Shown: positions 30,469 through 41,044 of the stretch, in pieces | Layout: each line of letters begins with the position of its first letter | Position numbering within the stretch: position 1 is the first letter of the stretch | NCBI GenBank assembly: GCA_963854835.1 | Contig: OY978525.1 | Coordinates: 63,717,355-63,781,354, forward strand | Source of the DNA: Megamerina dolium | Lineage: Eukaryota > Arthropoda > Insecta > Diptera > Megamerinidae | DNA: 64,000 bases | Reading direction: 5' to 3' | Notes under the pieces: model-generated | Databases searched by the model: none | Seen by the model: only the letters and a program-made list of their open reading frames with translations | Told to the model about the DNA's origin: nothing | Position numbers and translations under genes: made by a program

Positions 30469-31250
30469 TGCATTCATATGAAATTTTACTGTAGTGACTT
30501 AATTTTACAATGTTACTCAAATTTAATTTGTTTATTCTAACTATATCATTTAATGTTACTTTTTGTGTAAAATTTTGTCTTTTTTCGTATTGGGTATGTA
30601 TAATTTTTTCCTCTACTAAATATGTGCCATTAAAATATGTTGTTCCCGATTGTAAATACTTTAGTTTATTATAATCAATATCATACTTTATTATTTCATT
30701 GCTTGTTAATATACTAGGATGTATTATTTTGTATTTCGTTGCTACAATGTTATCAAGTTGGATTTTTGTTATTGTTCCAAATATATACTACGCTCATATT
30801 CTTCATCAATAACCTGATGTATGACATTTAATTCTTCTTCTAATTTAATTTTGTCATTACTTAATTGTTCTAATGCTATATTGAAATAATCATTGACCGG
30901 AATTTGTTTATTAATTTTCTGGCCCGTCTGTAATAGATGATTTTGTATGTCTTGTCTATCTTTGTCGTCCATAGTACCGAATATCCATTTCGATAGGCTA
31001 CCTACACCATTTATTAGTCCACGTTTTTGTCTATTTCTTTTGGGTCTTAATATAAGTAGTTTGTTTCTTGTATCTACTATTTCTAACTGAAGTAAATCTT
31101 TGTATTTAGCTTTGACTATTGCTATATTGTCAGTCATTTTATCTAGGATATTCTTTATATTGCTTAGGTTAATCATATGTAGAACTATTTCTGTATCTTT
31201 AACTATTTCTTGGTTTTTTATATTAAATATCTGCAAATCCTGCTTGGTAC
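30469..31250 (-). pseudogene. env: Errantivirus env remnant (N-terminus and C-terminus missing)
   Basis: The frame 30769-31236 encodes an ectodomain piece with a basic RQKR furin-type cleavage site followed by a hydrophobic, Gly-rich stretch like the fusion region of insect errantivirus envelopes. A Leu/Glu-rich helical segment follows. A frameshift at about 30770 moves the rest (to 30469) into another frame. No start, signal peptide or C-terminal anchor is seen. Intact env of this family gives some insect retroelements infectivity; this one cannot be functional. Confidence 0.8.
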
Positions 31251-31277
31251 GTTATTTCCGTTACTGTAATGTTTCCA

Positions 31278-32218
31278 TTAATTAAGTGTGTCGATTGTAT
31301 CATCAGTAGAAGTATTATTGTTATCTGTAAATTTAAATGGTCTTTTAGTGTTCCATGGGTGTACGTTTCTTAGGCTTTTCTTCTTAAATTTTGGTTGTTC
31401 TTTATGTCTTAGTGCCTTATCGTTTTTCACGAAACCTTCGTTTCTGATTTCTTCGTAATCTTCTCTTTTTGTATTTAGTTTGCCTATTACTTTCGTTTTA
31501 CATAGTTCCATGTTTTGTTTAATTATTTCTTTGTCTATTTTTCAGTTTTGTACATCAATAAGAGTGCTTTTAATAGTTGAGTGATATCTATTGTTATAGT
31601 TTCTAATGGCTTTTTGTATTATTTGGTTAATTGGTAGATTTTTGTTCGAATGGTATATTATCCGGAATTTTTCTGCAATTGTATTATGCATTCGTTCTAC
31701 GTCTGCGTTACCAGTATGGCTATGTGGTTTCGTAAGGTGAAGTTCAATTCCTTCTTGATTCTTGATCTAGAAATTCTTTAGTACGTATTGTTTTGAATTT
31801 ATTATCAGCTATTATTTTTTCTGATTTTCCTATCTTTGAAAAATGATTTTCTAACTGCTCGATAATTGTGACGTGGTTTCTATCATTCAAAGGGTATGCT
31901 GCTCCGAATTTAGAGAATTTATCTATTATTGTTAAAAATGAAACTTTTTCATTATGTATGTGTCTATATGTATTATCTCATTTATGTCTGACGGTGTTTC
32001 AGTGTAATTGAATTTCAGTTTAATGGGGTTGCGGTCATACTTAACCTCTTTGCATATATCACATTGATTGATTACCATTTGCACAAACTCCATTAACTTT
32101 GGGTAATATATTTTATTTCTTATATGATTATAGGTTTCTAGAATGCCGGAATGCATACTTTCTCTGATATGGTAAAGTGTTATCTGCTTCACTGCTTCAA
32201 CTTCGGTTTCGATATCTT
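31278..32218 (-). pseudogene. pol: Errantivirus integrase, broken
   Basis: The HHCC domain (HIRESMHSGILETYNHI...CDICK) and the first Asp (IHIDTY) lie in 31932-32192, which ends in a frameshift. Downstream in other frames are a second-Asp region (IIADNKF, about 31800) and the catalytic Glu region (NADVERMHN, about 31690). The Lys-rich C-terminus is at 31278-31511. Order and motifs match gypsy/ZAM-type integrases. Confidence 0.82.
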
Positions 32219-32232
32219 GTGCTCTAAGTGTA

Positions 32233-32599
32233 AAATAAAATAAATATGTGGCACATAAAGCCCCAAAGGGCTCATTGGCCGAGCTTCTCTTCCATTACTG
32301 TTGTGCGTCTTAAATTTTGGACAATATTAGAAGGGACCTACTTATTTTAGCCAGTTCCGAACGGCAGAACACTTGTGACATCACTTTTTCTGAGCTTTGT
32401 CACAGAGTTCTTTAAGAAGCTTTTTCATGGAGAGTTGTTACTGTCGGAAGAATTGCCAATTGCTTGCCGACAGGTGGGTACCGTTCGAAAGAAAAATCTT
32501 TTCGATATTAAATTTTGTTATGCTTCAGCCGGGGATTAAACCCACGACCTACAGATCAGAAGGCGAACACACTAACCACTGAGCTACGGCACCGTATAA
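32233..32599 (-). mobile_element. tRNA-derived SINE with 14-bp target duplication
   Basis: The duplication GTGCTCTAAGTGTA lies at 32219-32232 and 32600-32613. On the minus strand the head (about 32595-32520) has a pol III A box (TAGCTCAGTGG) and a B box-like GGGTTTAATCC. The ~290-bp body is followed by the 3' end GGGCTTTATGTGCCACAT and an A/T-rich tail. The insertion interrupts the errantivirus pol. Confidence 0.88.
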
Positions 32600-32613
32600 G
32601 TGCTCTAAGTGTA

Positions 32614-32881
32614 CATATAATAAATTTTAATTGTCTGTCGTTAGAAAATATTTCTATTAATTTTTGTTGAACTACATTGTAATCTGTGTCACATAACTTC
32701 GAATATATTCCTACATTTGCCTTCGTAATGAATTTTCGAAATATTTTGCCCATTCTATCAAAGTCGCATTCTGCTATAATGATTATTTTTTTTCCATGTA
32801 ACATTTTTAATTCCTCTACTTTGTTGTTTGTTAAAATTATCTGAGTTTTGTATTTATTTACTATTTCTTTCTTAATGCAAA
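32614..32881 (-). pseudogene. pol: Errantivirus pol segment between RNase H and integrase
   Basis: A minus-strand frame (32556-32927) encodes IKKEIVNKYKTQIILTNN and further residues as in the linker after the RNase H domain of gypsy-type elements. It joins the RNase H end at 38563 once BEL-2 is removed, and the integrase once the SINE is removed. Confidence 0.7.
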
Positions 32882-32886
32882 AATGG

Positions 32887-33285
32887 TGAATGTGTGAGGG
32901 GTGGCGTGCCAGGTGGACTCGTTCCAACGATGGTTGCTTCCTCCAGGTGATCGTGGTGTGTGTGTGAGTGCGGGGATATTTCTGTGTGCAATCCCGTTTT
33001 TGTTGTGTATTGATGTAGTTTATTTATTATAGTAAATTAATTATAACACACGCGATTATTTTCTACTTTAAATATACAATATTTATTCGCAATTAACGTG
33101 TATATTAAACAGAGAGGGAGAGAGATTCGAATTCGCGCGCACTGGCTGTCTATCTACTTTGAGTTATATTTCGAGAACAACAAAAAATAATCAAAAACGG
33201 GCGGCCAGAAGAGAAAAATTTTATATAAGTAACAGAGTTGCCAACCCACTCAAATGAAGACAAACAAACAGTGCACGCGTAGACA
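32887..33285 (-). repeat. 3' LTR of BEL-2 (399 bp)
   Basis: Matches 38104-38557 but lacks a 36-bp block (TTGTACCTTGTGATTC...) and a 13-bp block near the 5' end. On the minus strand it starts TGTCTACGCG directly after the purine-rich AAGGGGGGCGGAA (33286-33298). Confidence 0.9.
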
Positions 33286-34238
33286 TTCCGCCCCCCTTGC
33301 AGGGATACTGCAAAAGTGACGAGACCCCTACCCCAGGTAGAGAGTGTGAGAGGAAGAGAGAGAGAGAGATAAAGACAGTGAAAATAATATTATATAACCT
33401 TAAAACTAATACAATTTATTTAGCTTAAAAACTACGAAGTCAGCAGCGATCCAGCCCCGATCAGCGGCAACTACATCGAACTATTGCACGGAGTGCATAT
33501 CACGTCCTAGAATTAAAGCGACTCTCTGAGGAGTGATAATTGAATTCACCATTCTATTGAATATCGTCGTATGTGGCTTCTCAAACTACTTTGTCCTTCC
33601 ATCGTAGATGGATAGGGTTAGTAGAGAGTATAAAACCATAAGGGCTGGTCGTAGACCAGGTGCCCGGGATATTGGTCAACGGAGTTGCCAAGCAAGTATC
33701 GAGTTGAGATATGGTACATTAATGAAAATAGAATTAACTACTCTGAGTTCATCTTTGTGAGAGTGAGTATACGGTAAGTCTCGAACAAAAACTAAAAGTC
33801 ACTGGAAATGTTAATGATTCTGGGAGAAATCGGGTGTAGAGTACTTAGAAATGTATCTTCATTGGCTCGTAGAGCACGTAAAAAATCAACGAAGATATTC
33901 CATATAGTTCACATATAGTAATCAGAAATTCCAGATTGGCGGTATTAGCGGAGTATGGAATACATCCGACTTATCTATAATGCGAAAGTTTAGGCTTCAT
34001 GATGTCACGACGGTTGAATTGGGTCTTGAAAAGTTTCGAATAATGGGATGTTAACATCTGAGATCGTTTGATGCTTCGTAGAAGCTAACAAACTTGATCA
34101 GAGCAGTTATGAAGAACTGTACAAAGTGGGAGAGGGATTCGTATAATGGTCAGTATCATGTAATATTCAATAACGTTGATAAAATGATGCGGGTGTGGCT
34201 TCAAAAGGTTATATAATGCCCGAGCCACAATTCTCGTA
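33286..34238 (-). other. BEL-2 3' region: purine tract, (GA)n tract, no confident coding
   Basis: 33286-33300 is the purine tract (minus strand). 33353-33369 is a short (GA)n run. Minus-strand frames of 33301-34238 are broken by stops. Around 33520-33680 a faint similarity to a BEL integrase C-terminus is possible, but I would not annotate it. Confidence 0.5.
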
Positions 34239-34820
34239 TCAGCATTTCCATGATAGTATTCGTAAGGGGCCACTATTTGGCGAAATCGAATGCGTTGACA
34301 TTCGTGAATTATTTCTCTCGTCGAATAAACGAGACGTCTTTGGGAAGTGGTGCTTCGAACTCACTTTTCCGCTGAGTTTCGTTGTAGGGAATGTATTACT
34401 ACAGGTTGTAGTTATCCTGGTAGGGAGCTGCTTTCGTTTTTTAGAAGATCTGTAAGATCTATTTTTTGCAGATGGAGAGAGAGTTGAGAAACGGCGAACA
34501 TTAAACTTCGGATTAGGGTCATAACGTGCTCTGTGAAGCAGTGAATTATGTTGCTTTCCACAAAGACGGCATGAAAACTTGCTGTGGCACTTTGCAACGG
34601 TATGTGATGTTGCTAAGCAGTTGCTGCAAATTTTATATTGATGCACAAAGAGTATTCTCTCTTCAATTATGTGTTTGGAGAAATTTGTACATCGTCGCAG
34701 CGGGTGCATGCCTCTACACAATGGGCAGCGTGTATTTGTGTTTGCAGTGCTGGATGAAATATCGTTCTGAGTTGCTCTAAGGGAGATATTGAGATCTTTC
34801 GGATGTTGTCGATTATTCAC
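34239..34820 (-). pseudogene. gag: Second BEL gag zinc-finger block, downstream of protease
   Basis: A 193-codon frame has three Cys/His clusters in the BEL gag pattern: CPLCRGMHPLRRC, CSNCLATSHTVAKC and CRLCGKQHNSLLH. It then runs through basic Ser/Arg-rich sequence. Its position after the protease is wrong for one collinear element, because the same block from another sequence already lies before the protease (35450-35959). It probably came from a second BEL lineage by recombination or template switching. Confidence 0.75.
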
Positions 34821-34841
34821 AAGTTTCCGATCGGTAGTGCT

Positions 34842-35453
34842 TCAAGCATTGTGAGACGAACAGGGGAGTTTAACAAAACTTATTCCAGTATGGAATGAAG
34901 AAACTGCTTTATGTAAATGTGAGTTCGTGTCACGACCAGTAATTGTCCATCCAAAAACGGTGTTTTGTGCCATTAAACTTCCAAGAATATTTTTTTTCAC
35001 TCCTTTGAGTACTAGTGAGGAGTATATATCTGTTCCTAATATTAAATCCACAGGGGAACTTCTGTGTAGATTTACATCTACCAACCGTAAACCAGAGAGC
35101 TCTTTACGTAAGTTGGCAGATATCGAATGTGATGGGAGTTTTCCCGTAAGTTTCTCTAATACGAAAGTATCAACTTTTAATGGAAAATTCGGGTCAATCG
35201 GAGTTCCGATCACCAATGAAGACTTTTTCGTTGGATGTGCCGTAACTACTTTGTTCAGTCCGGTGACTTCAGCTTGAACGTCGCAAACAGGGAGGCGCAA
35301 CCTGCTACGTAAGCGTTGTGACATGAAGGTCGCTCCGGAGCCTGTGTCGATCAAGGCACGGGCTTTAAATGTATTGTTCTGATGTCGGATATAGATCAAT
35401 GCTGTTCCAAGGAGCACTGTGGAATCTGCTGTTGTAGATTTTGCTGTATTCAA
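34842..35453 (-). pseudogene. pol: BEL/Pao aspartic protease domain
   Basis: An open frame of 203 codons has the active-site motif ALIDTGSGATFMS, then LRLPVCDVQAEVTGL, DLILGTDIYSSLV and NTVFGWTITGR. These are the successive blocks of the BEL retropepsin-like domain. The frame itself is intact, but upstream gag is in another frame (break at about 35450) and no RT follows. The DTG signature and ILGTD are both retained. Confidence 0.85.
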
Positions 35454-35959
35454 AGCTGTGTCGGGATTCTCAGTAGTAACAGCTCGCAGCTGGGAAGTGA
35501 ATGACTGACAAGATCGTCCACACTATGTTGCAGCGGAAGTTGGCACAGGGCTTCACGACGACTGCTCGATGAGTTTTCTAGTCTGTGAAGAAGGGAATGA
35601 TGGCGTTTTCTGCAAAATGAGCACGTGAACAAGCTCTTGTAGTTACTTTAGTCGTGGGAATTAGCGAAGCAGTTTGTACACAGGATGTGCTTTCTCACGA
35701 TATTGTATCTCTCACCGATTGACAATTTAAGAAAATCGGGACAATGACGAAGCGGGTGTGACTTTCGACACAATGGGCAATCACGATATGATACGTTGAC
35801 GTGATATGTGTTTACTTTTCGGGGATTCGCTGTAGGATTGTAGGATCGCTTGGGAGGATCGAATCGACCGGGTTGCTGATTCGATGGTTGGCTGAGTTGC
35901 CGAGTTGGTGGTTGGCTGAATTGCCGAGAACCACTTCGGATGTCTGCGACTGATTCCAA
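35450..35959 (-). pseudogene. gag: BEL-2 gag zinc-finger region
   Basis: Frame 35648-35959 has CPLCRKSHPLRHC and CTNCFANSHD. After a TAA at 35648-35650 the block continues at 35632 with CSFCRKRHHSLLH. Both belong to the BEL triple Cys/His cluster. A proline/glutamine-rich linker precedes it. At least two breaks separate it from the capsid part. Confidence 0.8.
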
Positions 35960-36159
35960 AGTCTGATACCGATCTGTAAAAAAGACATCGAAGTCGAAGT
36001 TAGGGATTTCACGTTTATTTTTTTATCGATTGCTCCCAAAGGCTCAAGGTGTTATACGAGAGTTTTGTAGAACACAAAAATAGGATCCCACTGACTTGTC
36101 TCGGTTTTTTTTTTTTTTGTGTCGATGCCTAAGAGCTTCAAATTCGTGATGCAGTCGTT

Positions 36160-37085
36160 TAGTGTGCGCTATAAGCGCTTCAAATGCGGGCCGATTTCTT
36201 GCACGACCGGTTGCAAGTCAAGAGGGAGATCAACTGGGTGTTAATAAGTATGCGTTTGTTGTCATATCGCTCTTCTAAATTGTGCCACGTTATTGAGAAG
36301 CCATCATTAGTCAACGGGGTTGACTTTATGATATTGTATGCTTCACCTCGGGTTTTTTGTAGCAAGTGGTATAATTTTTCCACTGACGACAGACGGGCGT
36401 TATTACGGTATAATGCCGTAAACAAGTCACGAAAACTTGGCCACGATACATAATCGCCTGAAAAACATGGGGTGTCGCATGGAGGCAGCTGAATAGCGGG
36501 AAATTAATTTTCACTATTTACTTTTTCAACGGGTGGATCCGGAATTGCCGGAGAAGAGGAAACTGCGGGGGATGCCACCTCGAAACTCAGCTCGAGAAGA
36601 ACAGCAGGAAATGAAGGTTGACGGGGTATGTTTTCAGCGGGAGATGCGGAAACTGCGGGAGGTACCACGTCGGAATTCAATTCGTGAAGATTAGCGTTGA
36701 TTGCAGAGATGCACCGGACATAAGAGGTTAGGCACTACGTATATGCCTCTTTAATTTGATTAACGTCAACATCTTCAGCTATTTCCTCTGTTATGAGAGT
36801 GTAATATGCCGTTTTGCAATCACTCCATAGGGATTGGAATTGCTTTATCTGTGCCTCCATGCTAATTTTGTTATGCGCTTCTGTGTTGATGGCATGAAAA
36901 TTGCTATCAAATTCAATAATATCTTCCACGGTAGATCTGAAGAGATCGTAAGCTGACATCCTATTAGCAATTGTAGATGTAATACGGGATAAAGTTTGAA
37001 AAGGAGAGAGCGAATTGCTTGCAAATCTGGAGTTATGTAGCCTGTTCGCACGATTTATCAAAAAATCGGTTGACAAAATGTGCAC
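36160..37085 (-). pseudogene. gag: BEL-2 gag, N-terminal and capsid-like part (copy 1)
   Basis: The start ATG is at 37085. Residues 1-116 (STDFLINRANRLHN, DLFRSTVEDIIEF) form the N-terminal helical part, ending in a stop at 36735. Further on in other frames are a Pro-rich linker (36520-36700) and the BEL gag core LPPCDTPCFSGDYVSWPSFR and LTNDGFSITWHNLEERY (36180-36500). Everything left of 36347 belongs only to copy 1; everything right of it is in the tandem unit. Confidence 0.8.
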
Positions 37086-38080
37086 GGAAAGAGATTAATC
37101 CGAAAGACGTAGTCTTCCGTAGCGAAATTGAAGGTTATACTAGTGGGCCAACTTGTGGAAGGTATGACCTTAAGTTTATTTTAAATTCGTATTCGATCCC
37201 TCTGAATTCCGGAATTGACGTAGGGAGATGTAATATAATTAATTCACAGTCAATAAAATTACTCATTATAATGAGCCGGGTGATATTTTCGTACACACTA
37301 ACCACTAACCACTAACCACTAACCCACACATAACTCACAATAGGGAAATTAAATGCAAGTGTCAACAACAATAGGTAATTGCATTTGAATTTGAACAAAA
37401 AACACTGTTGTTGTTCATGCATGTAAGCCAAGCAAAATTATACCGAAAAGGGATAACAAATATTCGTAATATTGTGTTTTATCATCAATATACATATAAC
37501 TTATTATTATGAGGGGAAAAGCAACAATTTGTATTTGAGATGTGTGAATCATGTACCAAACAATATACGATATATTGTTGTTAGGTTGTGAAGTTAGTTT
37601 GTAATTATTGCGAATGCATATATTTTTATGTACAAATCCAAAACGAAAAAAGCAAAAACAAGGGATCGCCTTTCCTTATTTAGTTGCTGTGATTATCTTA
37701 ACTCTCGTAGAAAAATTCGTGATGGTATGAGAGGGTGATCTGAGAATCACTTAATGCAACAACAAATTTAGTGGTATATTACTGCAGATGAGATTTGTAG
37801 ATGGGATTTGAACTCAAATACATGTACATATACGTATTTCTCAAGAAAGAGCGGGAGATTAAAAAAACAAAAACCAACTGGTTTAATCCAAATTTTATGA
37901 TTTTATGATAGCCGGGAGTATAATATACATGTATACGTATCGGGTTTAATCTATTTATGTATGTATGGATTATGTAAGCAATCACATACGCTTGGAGAGA
38001 TATATGTATGTGGGTACATAAAATGCATGGAATGCACGTATCTGGGGTGGCAAGATTTGCCTACCAATCGTTGCGAGCCG
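37086..38080 (-). other. BEL-2 5' leader (copy 1), with a 4 x 7-bp repeat
   Basis: Non-coding sequence between primer site and gag ATG. At 37297-37324 are four exact ACTAACC heptamers (GGTTAGT on the other strand). Copy 2 has the same four at 45813-45840; copy 3 has unrelated sequence there. Confidence 0.7.
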
Positions 38081-38098
38081 ATCCGGCTCGAAGGACCA
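38081..38098 (-). other. Primer-binding site of BEL-2, tRNA-Tyr type
   Basis: On the minus strand TGGTCCTTCGAGCCGGAT lies 5 bp after the 5' LTR. It is complementary to the 3' end of fly tRNA-Tyr as I remember it. It is identical in copy 2 (46597-46614) and mutated at two positions in copy 3 (about 60106-60123). Confidence 0.7.
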
Positions 38099-38103
38099 AA
38101 AAA

Positions 38104-38557
38104 TGAATGTGTGAGGGGTGGGGTGCCAGGTGGACTCGTTCCAACGATGGTTGCTTCCTCCAGGTGATCGTGGTGTGTGTGTGAGTGCGGGGATATTTCT
38201 GTGTGCAATCCCGTTTTGGTTGTGTATTGATGTTGTACCTTGTGATTCTGCTGCTGCTACGTACGATGCTGTAGTTTATTTATTATAATAAATTAATGAT
38301 AACACACGCGATTATTTTCTACTTTAAATATACAATATTTATTCGCAATTAACGTGTATATTAAACAGAGAGGGGGGAGAGAGATTCGAATTCGCGCGCA
38401 CTGGCTGTCTATCTACTTTGAGTTATATTTCGAGAATAACAAAAAATAATCAAAAACGGGCGGCCAGAAGAGAAAAATTGTATATACGTAACAGGCTTGC
38501 CAACCCACTCAAATGAAGACAAACAAACAGTGCACGCGTCTAACTCTGACGTAGACA
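38104..38557 (-). repeat. 5' LTR of BEL-2, copy 1 (454 bp)
   Basis: Starts TGAATGTG and ends GTAGACA on the plus strand. Counterparts are 46620-47073 and 60129-60579. It is followed at once by errantivirus RNase H sequence. Confidence 0.9.
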
Positions 38558-40597
38558 AATAGTAATGTAGATCTTCTTCAGCTGAATGAATTGTTGCTAG
38601 AGTTTCAATATATTCTAAATTGTCTAACATTTCCAAACTTGATCTGTTATCTTCTGAATTTTGCAGAAACAAAAATTCATTAACATCTTTATCTTCGTTC
38701 TTTTCTTGATTGACATTAGAACTGTTCTCTATTCTACTTAGGAAATCTGCTAATTGATTTTCCTTCCCTTTTAAATATTCTATATTAAAATCATATTCGC
38801 CCAATTTTAATAGCCATCTTTGATGTCTCGGTGACATATTCTTCCCTTTGTAATTTGAATGCAAAAATTTTATATATTGGTGATCGGTGAAAACTGTGAA
38901 TTTTATTCCATAAAGATAGGGTCTTAAATAGTTTACGCTCCATAAAATATCTAAAAATTCTTTATCTGTCGCGGAGTAATTTTTCTCGTGATTATTTAGT
39001 GTTCTTGATATAAAACATACTGGGTGTCCTTCTTGGGAAAGCACTGTTCCAATTACATAGTTTGATGCGTCTGTGGTTTATGTTAATGGCTTGTCAAAGT
39101 TCGGGTATCTCAATTTTGGATGAGAGCTAATTAATGTTTTTAACTTTTCGAATGCTTCTATATAGCTTGGATCTTTTACGTTTATTTTTCATTACATTTT
39201 ACATTTACATTTCTTTAAATATTTTGTAATGGGTTGGGCTACTTTTGCGTAATCCTTTATAAATTTACGGTAGTACCCTGTTATCCCTAAAAATCTTTTT
39301 ATTTGTTTCTCTGTTTTAGGTAGTTGTAATGTTTCTATTACTTTTATTTTATCCGGGTTTGGTTTTAATCCATTTTCTGTTAAAATGTGTTCTAAACATT
39401 CTGTCTCTTTTTTCATGAAATTACATTTATCGATTTGAATCTTGAGGTTAGCTTGTTCTAATGTTTTGAAGATGTCTGTCATTGTATTTACGTGCTCCTG
39501 TAGGAATGTACTAAAAATCAAAATGTCGTCTAGATGAACTACACATGTTTTATTAATAAAGTCCCGTATTGTTTCGTTTATAAAACCGTTGAAATGTTGC
39601 GGGTGCATTTTTTAACCCGAATGGCATTCTAATAAATTCGTACAATCCGTAGGATGTAGCGAATGCCGTTTTTTCTCTGTCTTGCTCCTTAATTAATATT
39701 TGGTGATACCCTTTAGCTAGGTCTAATGTTGTGAAATACTGCGCTTTGTCCAAAATTGAATCTATGTTTGGTATTGGGTATTTGTCGTCTATGGTTACCT
39801 CATTCAATTTTCTATAGTTAATTACGATGATGTATTTACTTTCCCCCGAGTTGTCCATTTTCTTGGGTACTACAATTAATGGGCTAGAGTATCGCGAATG
39901 ACTTTTTCTTATGATTCCTTGTTCTTCCATTTCCTTAATTTGTTTGCGTACTTCTGCTTCATGCTGCGAAGGGTATCTGTATAATTTACTGTTTATTTGT
40001 TTGTCCGTTGGTATTCTGATTTCGTGTAAGATTTTCGTCGTATTTGTTAATTGGTCTCCTTCTTTAAAGAACAAGTTCTTAAATCGTTTCAAGATTTTTA
40101 CTACTTCTTTACTTTCTTCTATGTTTAAATGGCTTAACTGTATTCTATCCCAATCAAAATCCTTGGCTTCCAATGTGCAAATTTCTAGATTAGTATTAGG
40201 ATTATTTCTAAATTTTGTCATTTTTTTGTTAAACGTTATGTATCCATATACTAAGTTTATTGTTTTGTCAAACAAATTGAGTAGGTCAATTCCTACAATA
40301 AAACTATACTTTCGTCCCTTCAATGGAGTAATTTTCCATTTTATTTTCGTATAATATGGGAGGTTAAATTCATTAGGTGCTTCTGTTATCACTTGGTATT
40401 TAATTACATCGTCTTTCGTTATTGTGCTAAATTCAATTGGTTTCTTCAATAAGATTTTTTAAAAATCGTTTATATTACTATCAATTAAGCTTATACTAGC
40501 TCCGGTATCTATGAGAGCAATATATTTCTTATTTTTGATCGTGAGTGTTATGGTGGAAGACAGTCCGATTATTGTTTGATTTTATTTTTTTTACTTT
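38558..40597 (-). pseudogene. pol: Errantivirus protease-RT-RNase H, copy 1
   Basis: Protease ALIDTGASISLID at about 40500. RT frame 39553-40449 runs to NAPATFQR, then a one-base frame change leads into 39192-39608 with the active-site motif. RNase H (38409-39044) has YSATDKEFLDILW, VFTDHQ and NQLADFLSRIE. Stops separate RT and RNase H (about 39190, 39078). Copy 1 only: TAA at 40459-40461 where the others have CAA, and the active site reads HLDD instead of YLDD. Confidence 0.88.
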
Positions 40598-41044
40598 AGT
40601 CAAAACATCATATAGCTTTGTGGTTGTGAGCATGGTGAAATTTTTAGTGTGTTTCAATCTCGTCTACTAATCACCTATAAAAAAAACAATAACAACATAA
40701 AAAACTGAGTAGATTTATTAACTACGTACTAGATCTGTATTACAATATAACACACAGAAGAACATAATTTCAATAAATTTTCTTATGAGTAAATCGGATT
40801 CTTAATCCGAAAATAAAGCCCAAAACATTGAAAGCAGAATAGTTTTCTAGACATTGCAAAATTTTCATATTTTTCCTTCTGGAAAACATAGTTTTACTTA
40901 ACCCTAAATACTTGTTGTTGACCTATTGAATTATAAGAATTTATAGGAGGTGTCGAAGTATCAAAATTATCATTAAATTTTGATTTTTAAATATTGCTAA
41001 GAACAATTATGGTCCCTGGAAAATGTTAATCTTCATATATCTAG

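Larger units (their letters stand above)
32887..38557 (-). mobile_element. BEL/Pao element BEL-2, pol-less, inserted in the errantivirus
   Basis: LTRs lie at 32887-33285 and 38104-38557. The 5-bp duplication is AATGG at 32882-32886 and AATAG at 38558-38562; the right site is AATGG in tandem copies 2 and 3, so copy 1 mutated. Minus-strand order is 5' LTR, tyrosine-type primer site, ~1-kb leader, gag, zinc fingers, protease, then a second zinc-finger block, ~0.9 kb without clear coding, purine tract and 3' LTR. RT, RNase H and integrase are absent. Confidence 0.9.
30467..40690 (-). mobile_element. Errantivirus-like (gypsy-type) endogenous retrovirus, decayed, split by a SINE and BEL-2
   Basis: Read on the minus strand: protease, RT and RNase H (40600-38558), a pol linker (32881-32614), integrase (32218-31278) and env (31250-30469). 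BEL-2 (32887-38557) and a SINE (32233-32599) sit inside. The RNase H sequence ends exactly at the BEL-2 target duplication and the linker starts at its other copy, showing the two halves were once continuous. LTRs and nearly all of gag are missing. All coding parts are broken. Confidence 0.88.

Noticed and set aside
32520..32599. Possible tRNA gene on the minus strand
   Set aside because: The A and B boxes belong to the SINE head; the body and tail follow, and target duplications bracket the whole element.
37297..37324. Telomere repeat array
   Set aside because: Only four heptamers inside a BEL leader, and the unit is not a known telomeric repeat of flies; kept as an observation only.
39911..40354. 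147-codon plus-strand ORF, repeated at 48427-48870, 53011-53454 and 61886-62329
   Set aside because: It lies opposite the errantivirus protease-RT frame; its conservation follows from recent duplication, and the encoded hydrophobic sequence is a shadow.
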